Below are positions 1-8,289 of a stretch of DNA of 48,681 nt, one piece after another. Every line of letters starts with the position of its first letter. Within the stretch, counting starts at the first letter, position 1. This DNA comes from Chloroflexota bacterium (GTDB lineage: Bacteria > Chloroflexota > Anaerolineae > Anaerolineales > Villigracilaceae), in contig VGNE01000026.1 in the NCBI GenBank assembly GCA_016866215.1, positions 1-48,681 of the forward strand, written 5' to 3'. Made by a program: the position numbers and the translations under genes. The notes beneath the pieces were generated by a model. The model did not search any database and was not told where the DNA came from. It saw only the letters and a program-made list of their open reading frames with translations.

Positions 1-2
1 GA

Positions 3-557
3 AAAATTGGGGCAGGGTTGGGCGAGCATTTGAAATATGAAAAATTGAATGAAGAGCAAAAGAAAAATTATTTTTGCCTGGATTTAAGGGAGAACATGGT
101 CGCTATTATCAATCAAAACTTTCCCGGAGCGCAGGCGATAGTTCATGATTGCCAGGAGCCATTGACTCAATTTAATGATGGTTCTTTTGACCGCATATTA
201 GCGATCCATGTTTTGGAACATTTGCCTAATTTGCCTGCAACAGTCAGCGAAATGTACAGATTGATCGATAAAAAGAAAGGCGTTTTTTCAGTGGTCATTC
301 CATGTGAGGGCAGCCTTGCCTACGGACTGGCGCGACGCGCGTCTGCTCAGAGAATATTTGAGAAACGCTACAAACAAAGCTACGATTGGTTTATTAAACG
401 GGAACACATTAATTCAGCGAATGAAATTATAGAAGAGCTTGGTAAATATTTTGAAGTTGTTCACAAAAAATTTTTCCCCTTCCCATTCCTGCCGATCCAA
501 ACTCCAAACCTGGCCATTGGGCTGACGCTAAAACCAAAGTCAAATCAACGGAACTGA
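3..557 (+). CDS. Class I SAM-dependent methyltransferase, 5' end outside window
   Basis: The reading frame is open to the left edge and already shows the SAM-binding glycine loop IGAGLGEH (nt 6-29), so the gene starts upstream and a TTG at 18 is not the start. Later come an acidic loop, a motif-IV-like FDRILAIHVLEHLPN, which is typical of class I methyltransferases, and a C-terminal segment rich in Phe and Pro. The substrate is unknown. Its place just before an NDP-sugar epimerase (12 nt gap) suggests a sugar or glycan O- or C-methyltransferase, which is an inference. The family assignment is solid; the N-terminal strand and first helix are missing from view. Confidence 0.8.
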   Translation, partial: KIGAGLGEHLKYEKLNEEQKKNYFCLDLRENMVAIINQNFPGAQAIVHDCQEPLTQFNDGSFDRILAIHVLEHLPNLPATVSEMYRLIDKKKGVFSVVIPCEGSLAYGLARRASAQRIFEKRYKQSYDWFIKREHINSANEIIEELGKYFEVVHKKFFPFPFLPIQTPNLAIGLTLKPKSNQRN

Positions 558-569
558 AAAATTAAAACC

Positions 570-1523
570 ATGAAATACTTCATCACAGGCGCGGCTGGTT
601 TTATTGCCAGCAATCTTGTCGACCGTCTCCTTGAAGGCGGTCACATTGTCGTAGGGTACGACAACTTCTCCACCGGGCAGGAGGAATTTGTAGCCTCTGC
701 CCTCAAAAATAAGAACTTTACCCTGGTGCGTGCGGATGTATTGGATTTGCCCGCCCTAACGGATGCCATGCGCGGCGCAGACTTTGTCTTTCATCTGGCT
801 GCCAATGCCGATGTCCGTTTTGGAACGGAGCATCCGCGTAAAGATTTGGAACAGAACACCATTGCCACATATAACGTTCTAGAGGCAATGCGTGCCAATG
901 ACGTTAAACGAATTGCCTTCTCATCGACAGGGTCCGTATATGGCGAAGCGAAACAGTTTCCTACGCCTGAAGATGCCGCCTTTCCCATCCAAACCTCCCT
1001 GTATGGAGCATCCAAACTGGCGGGAGAAAGTCTGATCTCCGCCTATTGCGAAGGCTTCGGGTTTCAAGGCTATATCTTCCGTTTCGTGTCCATTCTTGGA
1101 GAGCGTTACACGCACGGGCATGTATTCGACTTTTACGGGCAACTTTTGGATCACCCCAACGAATTGACCGTGCTTGGCAATGGTCGTCAGCGAAAGTCGT
1201 ACCTTTACATTCAAGATTGCATCGATGCCATGTTGACGGTCATTGAAAAGGCGCAGGAAAGGGTGAACATTTATAACCTGGGCACCGACGAATACTGCGA
1301 AGTCAACAACTCCATTAGCTGTATCTGCGAACACCTAAAGCTCGACCCGCAGAAAAATTATACTGGCAGCGAACGCGGCTGGATCGGCGATAACCCGTTC
1401 ATCTTTCTCGATACATCCAAAGTGCGCTCGCTTGGTTGGAAACCCAAACTCACCATTCAACAGGGTATCGTCAAAACTCTTGAATATTTGCAAAACAATA
1501 AATGGATTTTGGAGCGAAGATGA
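570..1523 (+). CDS. NAD-dependent epimerase/dehydratase (NDP-sugar epimerase, extended SDR)
   Basis: A 317-residue extended SDR protein. The N-terminal Rossmann motif GAAGFIASN (residues 7-15), the acidic end of strand 2 in YDNFSTG, the SSTGSVYG segment and the catalytic YGASK are all present, so the enzyme looks active. Length and motifs fit UDP-glucose/galactose 4-epimerases and related NDP-sugar epimerases or dehydratases; the exact sugar cannot be read from sequence. The gene ends in an ATGA overlap with the downstream nucleotide-sugar dehydrogenase, so the two are translationally coupled. It most likely supplies or alters an activated sugar for the glycan locus. Confidence 0.88.
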   Translation: MKYFITGAAGFIASNLVDRLLEGGHIVVGYDNFSTGQEEFVASALKNKNFTLVRADVLDLPALTDAMRGADFVFHLAANADVRFGTEHPRKDLEQNTIATYNVLEAMRANDVKRIAFSSTGSVYGEAKQFPTPEDAAFPIQTSLYGASKLAGESLISAYCEGFGFQGYIFRFVSILGERYTHGHVFDFYGQLLDHPNELTVLGNGRQRKSYLYIQDCIDAMLTVIEKAQERVNIYNLGTDEYCEVNNSISCICEHLKLDPQKNYTGSERGWIGDNPFIFLDTSKVRSLGWKPKLTIQQGIVKTLEYLQNNKWILERR

Positions 1524-2815
1524 AAGTTTGTGTTCTTGGTCTGTGGCATCTCGGCTCGGTCACTGCCGCGTGCCTCGCATCGGGTGGACACCATGTCACT
1601 GGGTTGGATTTTGATGCGCAGGTTATAGAAAACCTTAGCAAGGGACAACCTCCCTTATTCGAGCCGGGGCTTGAAGACCTTGTAAAAAAAGGTCTGGTGG
1701 AAAAGAAACTGGATTTTACGACTGACATTAAAAAGGCGGTTGCTGGAGCCAATGTGATTTGGGTAACGTATGACACGCCCGTTGATGAAGATGACCGCGC
1801 CGATGTCGATTATGTGATGGAACGCGTTGCCCGCCTCTTCCCGGAACTGGAGCCGGGTCAGCAGATTTTAGTTTCATCTCAACTGCCGGTGGGTTCGGCC
1901 CGTCGCCTCGAAACGATGCTTGCAGAAACCCGCCCCAATCTCGATGTATCCTTTTCCTGTTCGCCTGAGAATCTGCGCCTTGGAAAAGCCATTTCCGTTT
2001 TCACCGAGCCAGACCGGGTTGTTATCGGCGTTCGGAATGAAGAGAGCAAAAGAGTATTTGCTGAATTACTTTCTCCATTCACTGATCGCATTGAATGGAT
2101 GTCGGTAGAATCTGCTGAAATGACCAAACATGCCCTAAATGCCTTTCTGGCAACTTCTGTCACCTTCATCAATGAAATTGCGGTCATCTGCGAACAGGTT
2201 GGCGCGGATGCAAAGGAAGTGGAGCGCGGTTTGAAATCTGAAGCGCGCATTGGACCCAAAGCCTACCTGGGACCTGGTGGCGCTTTTGCGGGAGGGACAC
2301 TTGCACGTGATGTCGCTTTCCTGACACAACTCGGCAAACAATTTGATGTGCCAGTTCAGTTGTTTCCGGCCATTAAAGCCAGCAATGATGCTCACAAAAA
2401 TTGGGCACACCGCCGTTTGGTTCAATTGCTGGGAGATTTAAAGGGCAAGACTATTGCAGTGTGGGGTCTGACTTATAAATCCGGTACAGATACATTGCGC
2501 CGTTCGAGCGCGGTTGAACTGTGTAAATGGCTTTTGGAGCAGGGAGCAAATGTCCGCGCGCATGACCCGGTTGTGAAGAAACTACCGGACGAGCTCGGCA
2601 GAGTGCAGATTGCTACATCGGCTTTGGGTGCTGTTCAAAAGGCGGACGCGCTGGTGGTTGCTACGGAATGGCCCGATTATCGTGATATCGATATGAACGC
2701 AGTTGTCTCTGCCATGAATACACCTTACGTGCTGGATGTTAACAGATTTCTGGCAAAGAATGTTGAAGCCTTGCCTGCGATAAAATATGTGGCTGTAGGA
2801 AAAACTGTCAAATGA
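1520..2815 (+). CDS. Nucleotide-sugar dehydrogenase family protein lacking the catalytic cysteine
   Basis: About 431 residues, with the UDP-glucose/GDP-mannose dehydrogenase fold. It has an N-terminal Rossmann motif (VLGLWHLGSV), SPENLRLGKA, a central KHALNAF helix and a C-terminal domain with WGLTYKSGTD. The start at 1520 is preferred over 1502 because GGAG lies 5 nt upstream and it makes an ATGA overlap with the epimerase. In true dehydrogenases the loop reads GGxCxPKD with a thioester-forming Cys four residues before Asp. Here it reads AGGTLARD, with Thr260 in that position and Lys replaced by Arg, while Lys203, Asn207 and Asp264 remain. A full two-step oxidation to a uronic acid is therefore unlikely; single-step alcohol/aldehyde chemistry is a possibility (inference). 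Confidence 0.85.
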   Translation: MKVCVLGLWHLGSVTAACLASGGHHVTGLDFDAQVIENLSKGQPPLFEPGLEDLVKKGLVEKKLDFTTDIKKAVAGANVIWVTYDTPVDEDDRADVDYVMERVARLFPELEPGQQILVSSQLPVGSARRLETMLAETRPNLDVSFSCSPENLRLGKAISVFTEPDRVVIGVRNEESKRVFAELLSPFTDRIEWMSVESAEMTKHALNAFLATSVTFINEIAVICEQVGADAKEVERGLKSEARIGPKAYLGPGGAFAGGTLARDVAFLTQLGKQFDVPVQLFPAIKASNDAHKNWAHRRLVQLLGDLKGKTIAVWGLTYKSGTDTLRRSSAVELCKWLLEQGANVRAHDPVVKKLPDELGRVQIATSALGAVQKADALVVATEWPDYRDIDMNAVVSAMNTPYVLDVNRFLAKNVEALPAIKYVAVGKTVK

Positions 2816-3690
2816 TGAAGTGGTCGTTGGAAGGTCGCGCCGCCGTGATTACGGGCGCAAACCAGGGTTTGGGCGAAGCCATCGCTCGTGCTTATGTGGA
2901 GGCGGGGGCAAATTTATTTCTGTGCGCGCGGGATGAAGAAAAATTGCTCAACGTGCAGGAACAGCTTCGGGGTTTTTGCAAACCCGGTCAAAAGGTCGAA
3001 GTGATGCGGGCAGACGTGTCAAAGCAGGAGGATGTCGAGAGGGTCGCATCCCGCGCTTTGGAAGTATTTCCACATATCCATATTCTGATAAACAATGCCG
3101 GAGTGTATGGACCAAAGGGACGCATAGAGGATGTGAATTGGGACGAGTGGTCTCAGGCGATAGAGGTCAACCTGTTCGGTTCTATTTTGATGGCAAGTGC
3201 GTTTCTGCCTCATTTTCGCAAGAACAAGTACGGAAAGATCATTCAACTTTCGGGCGGCGGTGCCACTGCGCCATTGCCATTTATCAGCGCTTATGCAGCC
3301 TCGAAAGCTGCGATTGTGCGATTTGCTGAAACTCTTGCTGAGGAAGTAATGGAAGATGGTATCGATGTGAACTCGATTGCGCCCGGCGCACTCAACACCC
3401 GCCTTTTGGATGAAGTATTGGAGGCTGGACCCGAAAAAGTGGGCAAAATGTTTTATGAAAGATCGTTGAAGCAAAAGACCGAAGGCGGCGCTCCATTGGA
3501 ACGTGGAGCGGAATTATCCGTCTTTCTTGCATCCTCTGCCAGTGATGGCATTACCGGAAAACTTATCAGCGCAGTTTGGGACCCGTGGGATAAATTCACA
3601 GAACACATGGATGAAATGAAGAAGACAGATATATACACTTTGCGTCGCATCGTTCCGAGGGATCGCGGCATGGGTTGGGGTGACGTATGA
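2812..3690 (+). CDS. Short-chain dehydrogenase/reductase
   Basis: A 292-residue classical SDR. It shows the cofactor loop TGANQGLG (residues 16-23), the NNAG motif and the catalytic YAASK. The serine segment reads LSGGGATAP, which puts Ser 14 residues before Tyr instead of the usual 13, a variant seen in one SDR subgroup. The start overlaps the preceding stop (ATGA), and the end overlaps the next gene by the same arrangement. A C-terminal extension of about 40 residues (DPWDKFTEHMDEM and beyond) goes past the usual SDR core. The substrate is unknown; the neighbours suggest a sugar or sugar nucleotide. Confidence 0.88.
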   Translation: MMKWSLEGRAAVITGANQGLGEAIARAYVEAGANLFLCARDEEKLLNVQEQLRGFCKPGQKVEVMRADVSKQEDVERVASRALEVFPHIHILINNAGVYGPKGRIEDVNWDEWSQAIEVNLFGSILMASAFLPHFRKNKYGKIIQLSGGGATAPLPFISAYAASKAAIVRFAETLAEEVMEDGIDVNSIAPGALNTRLLDEVLEAGPEKVGKMFYERSLKQKTEGGAPLERGAELSVFLASSASDGITGKLISAVWDPWDKFTEHMDEMKKTDIYTLRRIVPRDRGMGWGDV

Positions 3691-4688
3691 CACAGGCGTT
3701 GGGTGTTGCAATTTTAGGGTGCGGGCTGATCGGACAGAAGCGCTCGAAGGCTCTGGCAAATACAAACCTCGTTGCCTGCGCGGATGTAAATGAATCGCGC
3801 GCAAAGGCGTTGGCTTCTGGCTTTCCTGATTGTGATGGAACATCTGACTGGCAGGCGGCAGTTCGACGCGACGATGTTGATATCGTAGTCGTGGCTACAA
3901 CAAACGATGCCCTTGTAGAAGCCAGCCTGGCGGCTGTCAATGCCGGAAAGCATGTATTGGTTGAAAAACCCGCTGCTCGTAATGTAAAGGAATTGGATAC
4001 CCTGATCGAGGCTGTTAACAGGAAGGGCGTTCAAGTGCGTGTGGGTTTCAATCACCGCTACCATCCCGCCCTGTTGAAGGCACACGAGTTGATGAAAGCA
4101 GGCGAGCTTGGCGAGTTGATGTTCATCCGCGGGCGTTATGGTCACGGCGGGCGTAAAGGCTATGATCGCGAATGGCGAGCAAATCCCGCTCTTTCTGGCG
4201 GTGGCGAATTGATCGATCAAGGCGTACATCTCATTGACCTTTCACGCTGGTTTTTGGGAAACTTCACCGAAGTCCAGGGCTTTGCTCATACGTATTTTTG
4301 GGATATGCCGGTGGACGATAATGGTTTTATGATCCTGAAAACTGAAAAGAAACAGACTTCTTTTTTGCATGTCAGTTGCACCGAATGGAAGAATCTATTC
4401 TCGATGGAGATTTACGGGCGCGATGCCAAACTTCACATCGAAGGTTTGGGCGGCAGTTATGGCATGGAAAAATTATCTTTCTATAAAATGCTGCCTGAAA
4501 TGGGCCCGCCTGAAACGACAATTTGGGAATACCCGCGCGGAGATAACTCGTGGAAGTTGGAGTTTGATGAGTTTCTTGAGGATATTCGACTTGGCAGGAC
4601 GCCTTCGGCGAATTTGAACGATGCCCGTGAAGCCTTGCTGGCGGTCGAAAAAATTTACAAGGATTCTGGTTATGATCATCACACGTAG
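3687..4688 (+). CDS. Gfo/Idh/MocA family NAD(P)-dependent oxidoreductase
   Basis: 333 residues. The N-terminal Rossmann fold begins with ILGCGLIGQKR, followed by the family signature VLVEKPAAR (EKP with catalytic Lys). A C-terminal alpha/beta domain contains GGGELIDQGVHLIDLSRW, where the His/Asp pair is typical of sugar-acting members. These enzymes oxidise or reduce secondary alcohols of sugars, inositols or NDP-sugars. Translation is coupled to the SDR (4-nt overlap), and the gene overlaps the downstream kinase by 17 nt. With the dehydrogenase-like gene and the SDR it forms a run of three pyridine-nucleotide enzymes directly before the heptose genes. Confidence 0.9.
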   Translation: MTQALGVAILGCGLIGQKRSKALANTNLVACADVNESRAKALASGFPDCDGTSDWQAAVRRDDVDIVVVATTNDALVEASLAAVNAGKHVLVEKPAARNVKELDTLIEAVNRKGVQVRVGFNHRYHPALLKAHELMKAGELGELMFIRGRYGHGGRKGYDREWRANPALSGGGELIDQGVHLIDLSRWFLGNFTEVQGFAHTYFWDMPVDDNGFMILKTEKKQTSFLHVSCTEWKNLFSMEIYGRDAKLHIEGLGGSYGMEKLSFYKMLPEMGPPETTIWEYPRGDNSWKLEFDEFLEDIRLGRTPSANLNDAREALLAVEKIYKDSGYDHHT

Positions 4689-5652
4689 TCCATTAAGGAT
4701 CACCCTTGGAGGTGGCGGAACGGATTTACCGTCATATTATCGCCAGCATGATGGTTTCTTGATCGCAGCCGCAATCGATAAGTATGTTTATGTTACTGTC
4801 ATGCGCCCGTTCATCCCTGGAATATTTTTGAAATATTCACAGTTGGAAAAATCTGAAAGGGTGGATGGAATTCAACATCCGATTCTGCGGGAAGCGATCC
4901 GTATGCTCGATTTCAAAACACCCCAGATCGAGATCACCACTCTGGCAGATATACCCTCTGGAACAGGGCTGGGTTCCTCAGGCAGTTTTACAACCGCGTT
5001 GTTGAAGGCATTATATACTCATCGCCGTAGGATGATCCTTCCTGATGATCTGGCGCGGCTTGCCTGCGAGATCGAACTCGAAAAATTAAAGGAACCCATC
5101 GGTAAGCAGGATCAATACATCGCTGCCTATGGCGGCATCACCTGCTTTGAGTTTAACAAAGATGATTCTGTCAACGCCTACCCATTGCAGATAGGCATTG
5201 ACACGCTCTTTGACCTTGAAGATAATCTCCTCTTGTTTTTCACCGGTTTTGCTCGCAGCGCTTCGGCCATTCTCAAGGATCAGGATAAGCGTAGCAAGGA
5301 AATGGATGAAGATATGCTCAACAATCTTCATTATGTGAAGGACCTTGGCATGCACAGCAAGCATGCACTTGTCGATGGCAAGACATCTGAATTCGGTGCC
5401 CTAATGCATGAGCATTGGGAGCATAAGCGCAAGCGTTCCAAGGGCATGAGCAACCCGCAGATCGATGAGTGGTATGAACTCGGTATGAAGAATGGTGCGT
5501 TGGGCGGAAAACTTGTCGGTGCGGGGGGAGGTGGCTTTTTGATGTTCTATGCCGAAGATCGTAACCGTTTGCGTCATTCCATGTCCAAGGCAGGTTTGGA
5601 GGAGGTCCGTTTCCGTTTTGATTTCGAAGGCTCAAAGGTGATGATCGGATGA
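4672..5652 (+). CDS. hddA: GHMP kinase, D-glycero-D-manno-heptose 7-phosphate kinase type
   Basis: About 326 residues from the ATG at 4672; the reading MIITRSPLRITLGGGGTD is the usual N-terminus of this kinase group. GHMP motif 2 is PSGTGLGSSGS (residues 95-105), and the C-terminal motif is LVGAGGGGFLMF. HddA phosphorylates D-glycero-D-manno-heptose 7-phosphate at O1 to the alpha-1,7-bisphosphate. The next genes encode exactly the partners expected (nucleotidyltransferase, SIS isomerase, HAD phosphatase), which makes the heptose assignment much stronger than sequence alone; a fucose/galactose-type GHMP kinase is the alternative. The gene ends in an ATGA-type overlap with hddC. Confidence 0.85.
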   Translation: MIITRSPLRITLGGGGTDLPSYYRQHDGFLIAAAIDKYVYVTVMRPFIPGIFLKYSQLEKSERVDGIQHPILREAIRMLDFKTPQIEITTLADIPSGTGLGSSGSFTTALLKALYTHRRRMILPDDLARLACEIELEKLKEPIGKQDQYIAAYGGITCFEFNKDDSVNAYPLQIGIDTLFDLEDNLLLFFTGFARSASAILKDQDKRSKEMDEDMLNNLHYVKDLGMHSKHALVDGKTSEFGALMHEHWEHKRKRSKGMSNPQIDEWYELGMKNGALGGKLVGAGGGGFLMFYAEDRNRLRHSMSKAGLEEVRFRFDFEGSKVMIG

Positions 5653-6374
5653 GGTTGTACCCGGTTGTTATTTTGGCGGGCGGCTTGGCAACCCGTCTGC
5701 GCCCGGCCACAGAGAAGATTCCCAAAGCGCTGGTCGAGATCGGTGGCAGCCCATTCATTTACCATCAATTGCGGTTATTACATTCACATGGAATGAGACG
5801 GGTGATTGTCTCCGCTTGGTATCGCGGCGATATGATCCGTGATTATGTAGGGAATGGGAACCGGTTCGATATGGAAGTCGAGTATGTCTTTGACGGCGAA
5901 TCTCCATTGGGTACGGGCGGTGCGATCCGCAAGGCACTTCCGTCTTTGGATTCGCCTTTCTTTGTTTTATATGGCGATTCCTACCTTCCTTGTGAGTATG
6001 CTGCCATTCAGGCGCATTTCGAGATTGGAGGCCTGCCGGCTCTGATGACGGTTTTCCGTAACTCTGGGAAATGGGACGCAAGCAATGTCGAGATGGCGGA
6101 TGGTCGAATCGCTCGTTATGACAAAAAGAATACGACGCCACGTATGGCATACATCGATTATGGACTAGGCATGTTTGCCCCCTCCGTGTTCAAGGCGTTA
6201 CGCGAAGGTCAATCCGCAGATCTGGCGGAGATTTACCAAAAACTTGTCGTAGAAAGAAATCTGTTGGCGTATGATGTGCCGGAACGATTCTATGAAATCG
6301 GTTCTTTCGAAGGATTACGTGAATTGGATGGAATCCTTACAAGGAACCCGGATCAATTTTTGAAAAAGGAGTAA
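5649..6374 (+). CDS. hddC: Sugar-1-phosphate nucleotidyltransferase, heptose guanylyltransferase type
   Basis: 241 residues of the NTP_transferase fold. The nucleotide loop is LAGGLATRLRP, followed by IPKALVEIGG, and the metal-binding region is LYGDSYL. HddC-type enzymes join D-glycero-alpha-D-manno-heptose 1-phosphate to GTP. The sequence alone does not distinguish GTP from other NTPs; the call rests on family similarity and its place between hddA and gmhA. Start ATG 5649 overlaps the hddA stop by 4 nt, and only 3 nt separate it from gmhA. Confidence 0.8.
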   Translation: MRLYPVVILAGGLATRLRPATEKIPKALVEIGGSPFIYHQLRLLHSHGMRRVIVSAWYRGDMIRDYVGNGNRFDMEVEYVFDGESPLGTGGAIRKALPSLDSPFFVLYGDSYLPCEYAAIQAHFEIGGLPALMTVFRNSGKWDASNVEMADGRIARYDKKNTTPRMAYIDYGLGMFAPSVFKALREGQSADLAEIYQKLVVERNLLAYDVPERFYEIGSFEGLRELDGILTRNPDQFLKKE

Positions 6375-6377
6375 GAC

Positions 6378-6974
6378 ATGTCGTTTATAAAAACATTTAT
6401 TGCGGAGACAGTCGAGATTTTGAACAAACTCGATGAAGCCTCTATAGAAAAAATGGCAGATGTGATCGCCGAAACGCGCGCACAGAACGGTAGATTGTTT
6501 GTGCTTGGAGTGGGAGGCAGCGCAGCAAATGCTTCTCATGCAGTCAATGATTTCCGTAAAATTGTGGGCATTGAAACATACGCGCCTACTGATAACGTCT
6601 CTGAATTAACTGCCCGCACCAATGATGAAGGTTGGGCAACTGTATTCAAAACCTGGCTGGAAGGCAGCCGACTGAACTCAAAAGATGCCATTATGGTGTT
6701 CTCAGTTGGCGGTGGAAATTTGGAAGAGAATGTCAGCCCAAATCTGGTGATGGCATTGCAATATGCTAAGAAGGTTGGCGCAAAGGTGGTCGGTATTGTA
6801 GGACGTGACGGCGGCTATACTGCCACGGTGGCAGATGCTTGTGTTATTATCCCTACAGTTCATCCGGATCATGTCACTCCTCATGCGGAGGGATTCCAGT
6901 CGGTAGTCCATCACTTATTGGTCACACATCCCAAACTGAAAGCTGCCCAGACCAAATGGGAGTCTGTCAAGTAA
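6378..6974 (+). CDS. gmhA: SIS-domain phosphosugar isomerase, sedoheptulose 7-phosphate isomerase type
   Basis: 198 residues, close to the usual GmhA length. The SIS fold is marked by VLGVGGSAANASHAVNDFRK and by FSVGGGN, with a C-terminal HAEGFQSVVHH segment that carries conserved Glu/His positions. GmhA converts sedoheptulose 7-phosphate to D-glycero-D-manno-heptose 7-phosphate, the first committed step of heptose synthesis. An AAGGAG-type ribosome site (AAAAAGGAG) lies just before the ATG. The gene overlaps gmhB by one base (TAATG). Confidence 0.86.
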   Translation: MSFIKTFIAETVEILNKLDEASIEKMADVIAETRAQNGRLFVLGVGGSAANASHAVNDFRKIVGIETYAPTDNVSELTARTNDEGWATVFKTWLEGSRLNSKDAIMVFSVGGGNLEENVSPNLVMALQYAKKVGAKVVGIVGRDGGYTATVADACVIIPTVHPDHVTPHAEGFQSVVHHLLVTHPKLKAAQTKWESVK

Positions 6975-7507
6975 TGCCTGGCAAGCCCGCAGTTTTCCTA
7001 GACCGAGACGGTGTTATCAACAGGTCTGTAGTGCGGAATGGCAAGCCTTATCCGCCTGCTTCATTGTCCGAATTGGAGATTATTCCAGATGCTGTGGTGT
7101 CCCTGAAGAAATTGGCAGAGGTTGGTTATCTGCTTATTGGTGTGACGAATCAGCCGGATGTAGCGCGTGGCACCCAGTCTCGCGAAGTGGTTGAAGCGAT
7201 CAATTCACATATCAAGGCGGAATTGCCTATTGTAGACATTTTCACCTGTTTCCATGATGGTAAAAATGATTGTGAATGCCGCAAACCCAAACCCGGATTG
7301 ATCTTGCAAGGCGCCCATGAATACAAAGTTGACCTTTCCAGGAGTTGGATGGTGGGTGACCGTTGGAAGGACATTTCAGCCGGTCAGGCTGCCGGGTTGC
7401 GGACTGTTTTTGTCGATTATCATTATAACGAGACCTATAACGGACCGACCGCCGAATTTATTATCGAAGACATATCAGTTCTCGCAGATATCATACTTAA
7501 TTCGTAA
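6974..7507 (+). CDS. gmhB: HAD-family heptose bisphosphate phosphatase
   Basis: 177 residues from the ATG at 6974, which overlaps the gmhA stop by one base. HAD motif I is FLDRDGVIN (two catalytic Asp), motif II is GVTNQ, and a Cys/His zinc knuckle CFHDGKNDCECRKPKPG follows; this knuckle is characteristic of GmhB and of histidinol-phosphatase relatives. The enzyme removes the C7 phosphate of heptose 1,7-bisphosphate before nucleotide activation. A ribosome site (AAAGAGG) for the next gene lies just after its stop, so transcription probably continues into the transaldolase. Confidence 0.87.
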   Translation: MPGKPAVFLDRDGVINRSVVRNGKPYPPASLSELEIIPDAVVSLKKLAEVGYLLIGVTNQPDVARGTQSREVVEAINSHIKAELPIVDIFTCFHDGKNDCECRKPKPGLILQGAHEYKVDLSRSWMVGDRWKDISAGQAAGLRTVFVDYHYNETYNGPTAEFIIEDISVLADIILNS

Positions 7508-7519
7508 AGAGGAAAAAAT

Positions 7520-8236
7520 ATGACCAATTTGGATAAATTAAAGATTAAGATATTTGCCGATGGGGCGGAATTAGACGGCATCCTTGAACTTTATAAGAAT
7601 AGATACATTGCAGGCTTTACTACCAATCCGACATTAATGAATAAGAGCGGCATAAAGGATTATGAGGGATTTGCGCGCAAGCTGTTGGAGCATATTCCTG
7701 ATCGCCCATTCTCGTTTGAAGTGTTTTCAGATGAATTCGATGAAATGGAGCGGCAGGCTTTGAAAATCGCATCGTGGGGAAAGAATGTATATGTGAAAAT
7801 TCCAGTGACCAACACAAGACGAGAATCTTCAGTGAATCTGGTAAAGAAACTTGCCGATGCGGGTGTGCAATTGAACGTTACAGCGTTGATGACTTTGGAA
7901 CAGGTCAGCGACATTTCGGCAGCATTGGGCAACAATGTCCCTTCTTATATTTCTGTGTTTGCCGGGCGTATTGCAGATACTGGCAGGGATCCCATGCCGC
8001 TTATGAAGCGGGCTGTCGAAATTCTCTCACCTCACAATAAACAGGAACTGATCTGGGCAAGCCCGCGCGAACTGCTCAATATCTTTCACGCAGAGGAAAT
8101 CGGTTGTCATATTATTACCGTTACTCATGACATTTTGAAAAAGCTTTCCATTGTTGGCAAGGACCTCGACGAGTACTCGCTTGATACCGTCAAGATGTTT
8201 CGCGATGACGCCGTAAAAGCAGGGTTCTCGCTTTGA
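7520..8236 (+). CDS. Transaldolase (TalC/FSA-like short form)
   Basis: 238 residues, a (beta/alpha)8 class I aldolase of the short transaldolase group. Visible landmarks are FTTNPTLM near residue 33, the Schiff-base Lys in VYVKIPVTN (about residue 93), a central TALMTLEQV and the C-terminal SPRELLNIFHAEEIGCHIITV. Transaldolases interconvert C3/C4/C6/C7 sugar phosphates, including sedoheptulose 7-phosphate, the GmhA substrate. Its position immediately after gmhB (12 nt) suggests it feeds this heptose pathway (inference). A fructose-6-phosphate aldolase activity is the alternative. Confidence 0.85.
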   Translation: MTNLDKLKIKIFADGAELDGILELYKNRYIAGFTTNPTLMNKSGIKDYEGFARKLLEHIPDRPFSFEVFSDEFDEMERQALKIASWGKNVYVKIPVTNTRRESSVNLVKKLADAGVQLNVTALMTLEQVSDISAALGNNVPSYISVFAGRIADTGRDPMPLMKRAVEILSPHNKQELIWASPRELLNIFHAEEIGCHIITVTHDILKKLSIVGKDLDEYSLDTVKMFRDDAVKAGFSL

Positions 8237-8289
8237 AATCTTTTATTAAGTTTTGGTTGGGATTTAATTCTTAAGTTGAGTATTTTGTA

